Origin: Sclerotinia nivalis
Taxonomy: Eukaryota > Ascomycota > Leotiomycetes > Helotiales > Sclerotiniaceae
Direction: 5' to 3'
DNA length: 64,000 bases
Assembly: GCA_029531795.1 (NCBI GenBank)
Contig: JAPEIS010000012.1
Location: 868,001 to 932,000 of the forward strand
Of the stretch, positions 50,282 through 60,447 are shown in pieces. A model generated the notes under the pieces. It made no database searches. It saw nothing but the letters and a program-made list of their open reading frames with translations, and was not told the DNA's origin. How positions within the stretch are numbered: position 1 is the first letter of the stretch; every line of letters begins with the position of its first letter. A program made the position numbers and the translations under genes.

Positions 50282-51067
50282 TTACTTTCCTCAGTTCTTA
50301 CAAAACATGACTCTGCAACTATTATGTTACAAATACAAGAGACTCAAATCGCAGTTCTCTGTTGAATCAGCTTCGACAAGCAATGAGCTACGATACCCAC
50401 AAATTTAGACATGGGGTCAAATAAATGGGAAATGGAGGCATATCAGAATCATTTTGCTATATGCCATGCGTGTCGTCCAATAGGAAAACGGCAACACCTA
50501 TCTTAGATTACCATGATTCGGAATATCAATCAATCATTGAAGTAACCAAGAGAATCAAGACTTTAGTGTCAACTCCATGTATAAAATCCCATTGTGTCCA
50601 TTATGCGAAAGATTAATAGATCAAATGATCTGCAATGCATAGCGAGCGCCCTACGCTTGACACTTTTCATTAATACCATATATTTTCCTCGATTTTACCC
50701 TTCCGAATTCGAAACCCCAGAATGTTTTCTTGTAGCACCATGTGTTTGTTATATTGACGTTGTATTGTAATGGGACTTTGTAGATCACGTAGGCTGCCTG
50801 GCGGTTTGTGGTCATCTCATCTTACATTTCGTGATATTTTCCATATCTCAGAATTACGCCTGGGTTTTGATCTAGTAAGCAAGAGTGAGAGAAGCTATAA
50901 ACATGCTTTTGTTCCTTTTTATCTTTTCCGGGAAAGGTATCTTCGATTCATGATATCTGCTTGTAAATTTATATTGAGAGATCACCGGGAGAAAATAACC
51001 GCGCAGTACTAAATCGAATCGAAGCATTAAAGCATTGAAGCAAAACCACCGACGAGATCAAGCAAAA
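50282..51067. other. Intergenic region, no features seen
   Basis: Contains the 3' flank of the upstream gene and the former promoter of the dehalogenase pseudogene. Short open frames (50425-50616, 50770-51012) have no support. Confidence 0.55.
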
Positions 51068-52126
51068 ATGGCAGGAAAAGTAAATCCCAATGATCCGAGA
51101 AAACTGACGGATTTCAAATTATTTTCTTTGTATGTATATTCCACCTTGATCGATGAAAAAAGTGTGCTAAACATTTTCTTCTCATTATCTAACCACTTCC
51201 CTTCCCTTCCCTTCCTCAACTCTACCTCAACACCCCATCAAATAACATAACTAATCTCCCTCCCCCTCCCCCTCCCCCTCCAGGTAGTCTGTTCACCGGA
51301 CTCCACCCCCTGCTCTCCCTTCTCCCCGAACCCCCAAAATCCTCCTACCTCACCAACCTTACCACCACGCTCCATACCTTCCAACACCACGAACACGACC
51401 TCCAAAAAGCGCATCCCAAGCTCCCCTACCCATCAATCCTCTACCACGCCTATCTTTCCTTCGCCGCCTCCCTCCCTAACCATCACACCCCGCACCACCG
51501 ATCTCGAAACCGAAGCCTTGAACTTCTCAAAAAGTATTCCTTCCTGGCCTGCAGAAACTACATAGATATTATAAGATCGTTATTCTCTCGAATATAGATG
51601 ATGAGTCTATAGTTGGTACTATTAGCAATAATATGGATGTAGGTTGGGATGCTGTGTATACGGCGGAAAGGATCGGGAGTTATAAGCCTGATTTGAGGAA
51701 TTTTGTGTATTTGATTAAGCATGTTGGGGAAGATTTTGGGGTGGAGAAAGGAGAGATTTTACATACGGCACAGAGTGAGTTTCGTTTTTGTTTTGTTATT
51801 ATTAGGGGGGCGAGATGGATGGAGAAATAGTGGATGGGACAAATGCTAATGGCAGTGATGATCTAGGTTTGCGAGCGGATCATGTACCTGTGAAGAATAT
51901 GGATATGAATGGAGTTTGGATTGATAGGGGAAATGAAGGACAGGATTATGAGAAGTTGAAGGATGAAGTCGCTTATGCATGGAAGTTTAGTACTTTAGGG
52001 GAGATGGCCGATGCAGTAGAGAAGGCGTTTGAGGCCGAGGGACAAAGGGTAGGAGCACTAACATACTGCAGTAATATGCAAATGCAGATAATAACATCTG
52101 TGTTTTGGAATGCATTAAATGAGTAA
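51068..52126 (+). pseudogene. Decayed L-2-haloacid dehalogenase (HAD superfamily, type II)
   Basis: The reading order of a HAD-type dehalogenase is clear: MAGKVNPNDPRKLTDFKLFS, STLIDEKS, an intron (about 51162-51283), SLFTGLHPLLSLLP, ILSNIDDESIVG, AERIGSYKPDLRNF, a second intron (51777-51866), then ADHVPVK and YAWKFSTLGEMADAVEKAF. The gene is broken at three levels. The nucleophile motif that should read FDVYGT is LYVYST, so the catalytic Asp is Tyr. The frame shifts near 51490 (codons change register at HTP/TTDLETE). A second shift with loss of several codons near 51548 joins SW to LQKLHRYYK, and the intervening register ends in TAG. The remaining C-terminal half is well conserved, so decay looks recent. 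Type II dehalogenases hydrolyse 2-haloacids; this copy should not. Confidence 0.82.
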
Positions 52127-52391
52127 CTATGTAGTACACTTTGTAACTGAAAGGTTTAGCTAATGATAAAACGACGCAAAACGCTATCAAGTCAAGCCAC
52201 GCTGTGAAACCTGAAACTTGACACCTGACACCTATTAATGATTTCATAGCTCGTCCGCTCATCTCGACATGGATATCAAATAAAAAGTAAAAACGCAATA
52301 AAACATTCAAGCCTTCGGAGCTTGACTATGGAACAGACATCATTATATACTCGTCTGCTCATGATCAAAACCTAACAACGAAGGTTATTCA

Positions 52392-55255
52392 TCAAGTAAA
52401 TTGTTGTTCATATTTGATGGGGTGCTCATACTGTGGGGCGTGATTCATAAAGTTGTTAATCTCCGTTAACCCTTCAGTCTCTAAGCTGTGCATCAATTCC
52501 GTTTGTTGCTCTTGGCTCAGACTACCCGACCTCATTCCCATATCGAAGCTGTCCTGTGAGAACAAGTGAGGTGGAAAGTTGTAGTATTCAGGTTGCGAGA
52601 AATAGGGTACATTAGTTACCAATGGATGCTGCATGGGTGGTAATGATACTTGATCTGGTATTTGATGCTGCTGTGGGTTTGAGACAGGACCCCAAGGCAT
52701 AGAATAAGACTGCGGCTGCTGTGGCTGTGTGAATTCTGGTGGAAAGTAGCTGAATCGACGATTAAATTGCCCACTGGAGGGACTTACAAAGATTGAGTTG
52801 GACCGAAAAGAAGGTTGGACCGGAGGTAAAGGGTGGCTGTAGTCATATGAAGGTATTTGCTCCGGCATTTGGTTGAAGACGTATGCGAATTGTGGGGGGG
52901 TCTGATACGTGTTGTTATGTTGCGCATTATGCTGCGAGTGAGCTAGCGAGGCTGAGGTTGCACTAGAGTATTCGGATGCGGAGGGTGAGTTTGCGTCAGT
53001 CAGCGATGGGGAAGTGGGAGAAAATGATGAAAGGGAGTTATCGCCGAGTTCATAGCTTTTGAGGCAGGCTTTGGTGAGCGTCATGTAAAGTTCTGCTGTT
53101 GGTTGGGTTCCTGGCCACCGGTCGCGAGAATGTGCAACAATGTCTAGAGCTAGAGCAATATGTTCTTCCAGCTCTTCCTTTGTGTGAAGGGCGCGCACTT
53201 CGGAATATGAAATAGACCATAAGATTGTGTTTATAGCCATGAATAGAGATAGAAGAAATGGCCACGTCAAGTCAATCATCGCTGTTTTTATTTGCTCGCT
53301 TTGAGTTACTATATTACTTGAAGCTGCATCGTAACACATTATCGCCGAACGATGGGATGGCTGGGGAACTTGAGGTGAAGGACGGAACAAGAAGATTATC
53401 ATCGTGTTGTACCTCCCAGTAAACCTAACAGTATATTAGCACGGCCTTATTTTAAGAACATAAAATATTCGAATGGGCCAAGCTGGTTTGTGTAGAGCAC
53501 TGAGTAGCAGATCACTTACCAAGTTTTACTCCACGGAGGATTTTCAGGAGAAGCCTCGAGCCAATCCCTCAACTTTTGAAGCATTTGAGCATACCAAGGA
53601 TGGTCCTCATTCTTTGGCTCGTCTCTTTTCCGCAAATAGAGCGTCCTCCGGATCTCTGCTTGCAACAGTCTCATTCGAAAGAAGTGGATAGCTAGGCGCT
53701 TTTTTTCCGACATTGGACCAGGAAGTATGCCATCGGCAGTGATGTACTCATCGTCCACTGTTTCAAAAAATTGTATGTCTAAATGGTCTTTCCCAGTTGC
53801 GAAAGCATTCGGCCTCCCCATCGACTGAGCTAAACCGAACTCCATAGATAAGACAATCCAAGCCAGCCTTCGTCGCATATCAAGTTGTAGTGGATCGACC
53901 AAGCCAAGCGATACTCCTTGAGTAATTGTCTTCTCTTCTGCCAGGCCTAACTGTTGGCACAACCTGGTGGCAAGCCCGACGATGTAGTAAATAGCGGTAC
54001 GGGTGGGAGTTAGCATTGAGTATTGAGCGATCAGAACAAGGCACTGTAGTGTCTTGATATCTTTCGGTCTTATTACATCTTCAATGTATCCCATAGCAGC
54101 CAGATAGTAGCTGTCAGCAAGGCCAGCATACTGCGTATCCAGCTTTTGCATACTTATCGCTAGGACCATACGAAGAACGAAGTTCTTATATGGGTCAGAG
54201 TCTCCGTCATAGACTTCTTGAAGATTCCTGGCGAATGTAGGCTCGTGTAAAGTAGGGAGCATGTACTGGGCTATAGGATGATTAGCGAGGATTACAGGAG
54301 TTGGAGTCCACAATGAAGATAAGGGTTTAAGCCAAAATTGAGCTCACAATCGGCTATATGTGATAAAGCTTCATCGCCAAACCGTAGTTAGCAGTTTGAA
54401 AAGACTTGCATGTCCTTGAGGCTTCATTCCATTCACCTTTATCCTTCAAAATTTCCATTGTCGTGTCGAGCGAACGAAAAGAATGCCATAAAGCAATTCA
54501 CTGGTCGACAAATGAAGAGAATTCATTGACTGACCTTTCTGATTAAACAACTCCACCAATTTATCGGTCACAAGGCGACTTGGTAACGTTGGTGCCGGTA
54601 CAGCAGATATCATAGGATAAGATTTCTTTCGTTCCGATACCGTCTCTGGCGATTGTGCAGGAGTTCGACGTTGGCGCACTTCAGGCACGAGCTCTCGAAT
54701 ACTCCTGGTATCTGTATATTTCTTTGCCTCCTCCATCACTATCCGAGTCATCGCAATCCCACTTGAAGGTCCCAAGTAACGTGGAGTCTCATCATCATCG
54801 TTAAGTCGAATCAAACCTCCAGGACGTACAATATCTTCTGAGTTTGGGAGATCTCCTTCTTCTTCAAGCAATTGACTAAGTTCCGTCTCCAATGCCCGAA
54901 CTTTGTCTTGCAGCCTTATCACATATGCCCTAGAGATCTTTTTGCCTTTCGTTGTATCGAAGTACTCGCATACTGCACCGGCACGCTCACAAGGCAGGCA
55001 TCGTGGTAAATTGGGATCACATCTTGTTTTTCTCTAAAGAATGACAAAAATGTCAGTATATTTTGTATTGCGAATTGGTAAAAAGATGAGCGTATTACAA
55101 ACCTGGCGGCATCTACAACAGGCAGTCAGGGTATGTGCGATCCTCCGTGAACTATCCTCGCTTTCGTGTGAGCTCTCTCTTGCGCGAAGGAGCTTTGCAT
55201 CGCGGGCTCTATTGACAGAGCCTAAGGCTTGTCGAAATAAATCTGCTGTATCCAT
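52392..55255 (-). CDS. Zn(II)2Cys6 transcription factor with fungal-specific regulatory domain
   Basis: Four exons (55255-55103, 55033-54535, 54270-53520, 53424-52392) give 811 residues. The binuclear zinc cluster has cysteines at 46, 49, 56, 63, 66 and 73 (C-x2-C-x6-C-x6-C-x2-C-x6-C). The first intron cuts it after CCRCRQ. A short coiled-coil dimerisation element (VIRLQDKVRALETELSQL) follows. The middle homology region runs from about residue 220 to 470 and includes LPTLHEPTFARNLQEVY and LDMRRRLAWIVLSMEFGLAQ. The C-terminal ~200 residues are Gln/Pro/Ser/Tyr-rich, typical of an activation domain. Intron 2 is 264 nt, far longer than the others. The target genes cannot be told from sequence. 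A shorter form is possible if intron 2 is retained (stop at 54446). Confidence 0.93.
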
Positions 55256-57800
55256 TGACAACGATAGAAGCTGGAATGGGTAAGGTAATTTTGTCGTTGT
55301 AGCGCCAATCTTTTGCAAGGCTTATCATTGTCGAGGTGGGTTCATCATCAGAAATGAAGTTGTACTGATCGTACTAGCCATCCACAGATTGTCGAACGAA
55401 ACTCCAAAAACACCTGACGTTATTTTAGTCAGAGAACTTAACATTCAAGCCCATTAAAGAAAGGTTTGCCGAATAGAAATGGCCGTTAGAGAGGTACGTC
55501 AATAGTAAGAGGTGGAAATCTTGACCGTTAGGATGGATTGCCCTACTGCATTTGGTAATTTTGGGGGGGGACGGCAATTACGATTAAAGATTTTACGAAC
55601 TAAGGAAGCTGCCCGAGCAAAACGACCTTGAGAAATATCCCTGCGATCAATATGTGGCCCTGTGGAGCAGGTAAGTTAAACCTAGTAAGATACGGTATGT
55701 CAATGTCAATACCACGAGGTTGCAGAAATATGAAATATTGATCTATCATGGGCATACAAACTTTTCTCGAGAAACAAAGAAATCCCCTGCCTAATGCAGG
55801 AGACACCTGACAAGTTCTAGCCCTAGTTCTAGTCCTATAATGATTCAACAAATACGAAGAATTGGTTTAACAACTTCTTGATAAAAGCTTCTTCCAACAT
55901 TGTACATAGGTGACTGTATGTTGTAAGCCTTACTAATTGACAAACTATCTAATTAGACATATATCTATGATATGATATGATATGATATGATATGATCCCA
56001 CTAGATATATACTGATATATAATACGTACCAGTACTCTACTCATCAAGAGAAGCCCGAGTAAAACCTAGATAGTCTAATCGAGCGAGGTTCTAGCTGCAT
56101 CAATGACGATTGCACCAAAGGATAATATGATGTTGAGAGGGAATAGTAACACATGCTATATATAACTCTATTTAAATCTACCGAGGGACATTGAGGGGCG
56201 GATTATGCCATGGGATGAGACTTGGATTGTCGAAGGATCATTGTTGTTGTATTATATTAGAGCTCGAGGTTTCCCAAGACTTTTTTTTTCTTCCGAGGTT
56301 GATGAAACGAATGAGATAACATTGCTTTATTTATTCATCAATTCCCGTCCTCCTTCCTTTATTTCATCTTTTCTTGTTTGTACCCGGTATTCCTGTGCGA
56401 AACAAGAAAATCAATCATGCTTCATTGAAACACATGCCCGCAACCAAGAGGCGTCGGATGGTAAGCTGTATGTAGCTACCAGGTAATTATGCGCATCGAG
56501 CGGAACTGACAGCCTATCAATTAATTAGAATCGACTAAAAAGAACTACTACTCCGTAGATGTTTTGCTTCTGGAATTGTTCTACAGCATACTGTCGACTA
56601 AGCCTAATGTTTCTCCATAGTAGGTTTTTGGTCACGGGAGAATGATTTGCACATCCGACATTCTACGCGATAAGAGCTGGTCGGTCGTGCAGAATCAAAT
56701 AAGCCGCCTTTCCGTTGTCTTTACCCTTTGTTTCCTTTGTTTCCTTTCTTCCCCTTTTACTATCCTGACAATTTTTGCCCTGCAACTTTACCAGCGCTCT
56801 CTAGTGGGGCGTAGAAATCAAAAGATCATCAACCACCAAATTCTACCTGTCCGTGAGATTTACCGATTACCGAAGGAACGGCTGTACGGAGTACTCAAGG
56901 ATTCTGCAGCAATCCACCATCGAGGTGCCCATTTCAGTGGAATAATTGATGCAAGTCGTTCGGAGCCTCCGAGTCTCCTCAAGCACATCAGATTCGGACC
57001 CTCTACCGTCGTTGGTGTCGTGATTACATATACAAGTTCGGCCGAGGAAGATTAGTTTTCAAACAAGGCGACCTTCAAATTTTGTGGAGGCAAACCAACG
57101 CGGCTTTCGACGTTGAAAACAATATTTCTTCGGCCATATAATGGAACGGGAAGTCGAGTAATTAAGACGGCCAGAAGTACTCAGTCATCTATCGATAAAC
57201 AAGGGCATGAATCCTCTTGACTACAACTTTTCTTACACCCTTGGACACCGCCGCGAGACGATCCAGACGGATTAATACTTTAACTTCCGCTACAAGTCTA
57301 CGGAGTAGACGGCAACTCCGTTGGTCAGAATTGCGCTTGTTCAGAAGGTGGGTTGAAATATTCCACTTTTGTCTGTGTTAGTGGATCTTTACACCCATAT
57401 CGTTGCGAAGTGGTTGCGTTTGAATTCGTATGTTGAATTCATCCGTGTATGACATACTCTTACCCTATGCTATTTCCTTAGTGAATTCCTGTATCTGTCT
57501 TTATGGCAGCTGCGATATTCATCTATCCTTAAGTGCCGCAATTACTTTACATTATGTAGAAGCTTCTAACGTGGTTGCTTGCATAATCTGCTATATGGTC
57601 TTGAGGAAGGTACTAAGAAGTATGGGCTCTTTTCCTTTGGACTTGCACTTTCCATCATTAGATAAATTTTTGAGTTTAACCATGCATTCGTATTTGGCTG
57701 ACATGCAATTTTTTTAATGGCAAGGGGGTTATGAGATATCAACACTAAGATTCTCTCACATAGAAATCCTAATATTGATATTTCAAGTGCTAAAGTAAGG
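55256..57800. other. Divergent intergenic region between two Zn-cluster transcription factors
   Basis: Holds both promoters over 2.5 kb. A TATGA pentanucleotide repeat lies at 55966-55995 and a GTCTAC-GGA-GTAGAC palindrome near 57297-57311. The 137-codon open frame at 56642-57055 is the longest here; it has one hydrophobic stretch near its N-terminus but no recognised domain and biased composition does not support it, so I leave it uncalled. Confidence 0.5.
55966..55995. repeat. Pentanucleotide microsatellite (TATGA)6
   Basis: Six perfect TATGA units. Confidence 0.95.
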
Positions 57801-60025
57801 ATGCATCGAACCAAGCAAAGCGCAGCTGATACTCCGCTTTTACGGGTATCCAGACCTGTCTCAGCATGTTCAAGATGTGAGTTTATTCAGCGAGCGGTTT
57901 GAGGCAACTGGCTAATACATACTAGGTCGAGCCGCAAAAGTCAAGGTCTGGAACTTCTGGCCTTACACGGAAGCCAACTAACATCTTATAGTGCGACGGA
58001 AAATTACCCGCCTGCAGTGCGTGCGAGAAGTCTGGACGAGTGAACGAATGTTCGAGTGCAAATGATCAGTTCGCGAAGGGAAAGGAGAGGAGGTTAGGAG
58101 ATTATTCCAAGATTTTTTTTTGGTAGCTAACGGCCAAAAGTTACGTTGCTTCACTTGAGTCTCGAGTCGAGAAGCTCGAAAAACGGTTGGCATATGCTAG
58201 ATTAAGGAAAGCATCTGTTGCGATGCATGATGTAGATACGCCAACGGAACTACCAGATCGGAAAGACTCCCTGGCTACCATAAGAGCCGTGATTCACGGT
58301 AAGGCGGCAAGAAAGAGGGAGACTGCTGATGTAAATGAACTGGTTTCCGATTTCGGTTTTCTGTGAGATACTCACATTCTTCTTACATGAACGATTTATG
58401 CTGACCCTGTAGATCTGTCCATGCTACTACGCGTGACTTCGAATCCTCTACAACTAACATGACATTCGCCAGACTTATTCTTTCAGCGGCCAACCATGAC
58501 GAATTACCGGAGTCCCGGTCTTTACAATTGCCACCAAGACCTGTGGCAACGAAATTGATTCAATATTATCTGGACAACATATTTGCTTTATACCCGATTG
58601 TTTCCGAGACTGCTCTATTCAATGCATTAGATAAAATTTATCCGGGTAATAGTCAACGGGTCACTGATTTCGAGCATTGGTTGTTCTACATGGTCCTAGC
58701 TATATCATCTACAGCCCAATCCCGAAATTATTTAGACTCCAAATACGAGGAAGGTGTTTCTTGGGCTGGCCGTGCGCTTGCATACGCTGACCATGTTCTC
58801 ATGCCTGGTCATGTCTCGCAAATCCAGGCGCTGGCTCTGTTCGTTCAATATGCAATGCTTGATCCAGCTCACTTTGACAGTTGGCAGTTGATAGGTTTTG
58901 CTTGTCGAGCAATTGTCGATTTGGGATTTCATCAGGACCCACCTGGAGAGCAACAGCCAGACAGGAAGGCCTTAGATATGAGGAGGAGGATATTTTACTG
59001 CGTTTATTCGCTCGACAGGTAAGCAAGTCCTCTTCATCAAAAGAATGAATGTTCATAAAATTAGATCTATCAGCATGGTCCACGCAAGGGCATTTTCTTT
59101 CACGGACGACTCATCTAATGTTGAATATCCATCCGCATCGCCTGCCTTCCCTTCAATGGATCACAGGGATTCAATAGCTGGACCCCATTCTATGGATTCT
59201 GCCCATTTGTTATGGCAATTACGGCGTGCTCAATCGAGTTGGTATCAAGAGCTGTTTCAGTCCAGTCGGGAGCCATTACCACAAGGCTCAACGTATCTCT
59301 GGAAGATGTGCCGAGAAATGCGAGAGTGGTCCGACTCCTTTCCCGATTCCCTGCCACTCGTCTTTAAGGATTTCTTTGATTTGGAGCTACTGTATAGTTA
59401 CGTCTATTGTCTTGCCCCGTCATGTCGAGTCCACGTCGTATCAGACTATGCGAAGAATTTAATCTTTGAATACGCCATAATGTATATGCAGAGGATTTTT
59501 CCTATCAGCCAGGATCCTATCAACAAGGCATTCTATACCTACCATGACGCACTACGAGTCTACTTTATTGGAAGCCAATTGATGGCTGTGTTATCCGACA
59601 GTCAAGATCAAATATTTAACGGATCATGCAGTGCTAGTGGGACGAGCTCTTATTCACCACCGCCTCTTCCAGCAGTTTCTGGGCCTGGCCAAATCGACCG
59701 CAGCATTAACTGTATAAATCATATCAAGGAGACTTTGAGAACATTTGGTCAACGATGGGAGGATTCCAAAGCTCTTCTATCTAGTTTTGACGCTCAAGCC
59801 GAGCCAATTATCACAAGCTTACACAGGAGGAAACAACAGCAGCAACAGTATATCAAAGAGGAATCCCCCATTGGTCATAGTCCAAATTATATGTCACCAA
59901 CTGGCTATGATCATAGAGGTTATCAAATGGAGCACGAGTGGCCAGGTATGAACCTGATGTACCCGAATTCAAACGTCTCGGGTTTTAGTGGAGGTGGTCA
60001 TGGAGCTGGACCACCCGGCCTGTAA
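57801..60025 (+). CDS. Zn(II)2Cys6 transcription factor with fungal-specific regulatory domain
   Basis: Six exons (57801-57876, 57926-57945, 57992-58092, 58141-58362, 58413-59018, 59065-60025) give 661 residues. The zinc cluster has cysteines at 23, 26, 33, 40, 43 and 52, and is assembled from three exons, one only 20 nt long (encoding RAAKVK plus the end of a Cys codon). The linker leads into a coiled coil, SYVASLESRVEKLEKRLAYAR. The middle homology region includes LIQYYLDNIFALYPIVSE, DSWQLIGFACRAIVDLGFHQ and DMRRRIFYCVYSLDRSISM. The C-terminus has a Gln run (QQQQQ), a possible sumoylation-like IKEES and a Gly/Pro-rich end. Introns are 45-50 nt. It is transcribed away from the other Zn-cluster gene. 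Targets unknown. Confidence 0.92.
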
Positions 60026-60447
60026 AATAGATAAAATTACTCGACGAAACGTCGACTACCAACTATCACCGTTTTTGGCCTGATAAAATAAAGTACACGT
60101 TTTCCAATAAATAACTGACATCACTACCACTGCCCTTCGAAGTTTCTCAAAATGTACAAATCCGACTATTATGGTAAGAGTGACCGACCATTCATTTCAA
60201 CGTGCTTCTCGTACTTTCCTCGTGTTGCAAGATTCATTATTTACTTTTTGGGGTAGACCGATTTCCGTGCATGTTTTCTTTTCATCTCATCCGTCCTCTA
60301 TTCATTCGCAACTTTTTAGACACAATCGTGTCGTATTGTTAACACACTTTTGGAGACAAATATCATTCTCAACATTATACTAAAGTATTTTACATTATCA
60401 TAACTTCTTATCCACTGGTGAACTGGCTCTTCAGCCCATCTTTCAGG
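60026..60447. other. Intergenic region upstream of the repeat membrane-protein gene
   Basis: Contains the 3' flank of the transcription factor and the promoter or leader of the next gene. An ATG at 60151 followed by ATG/GTAAGA at 60171-60177 could be the first exon of an alternative or UTR-spliced transcript joining at the CAG before 60447, but its frame does not continue into the main coding sequence, so it would act as an upstream open frame. Confidence 0.45.

Noticed and set aside
56642..57055. 137-codon open frame between the two transcription factors
   Set aside because: One hydrophobic stretch but no conserved domain, and it lies in a promoter region; could be a real small gene only if transcripts support it.
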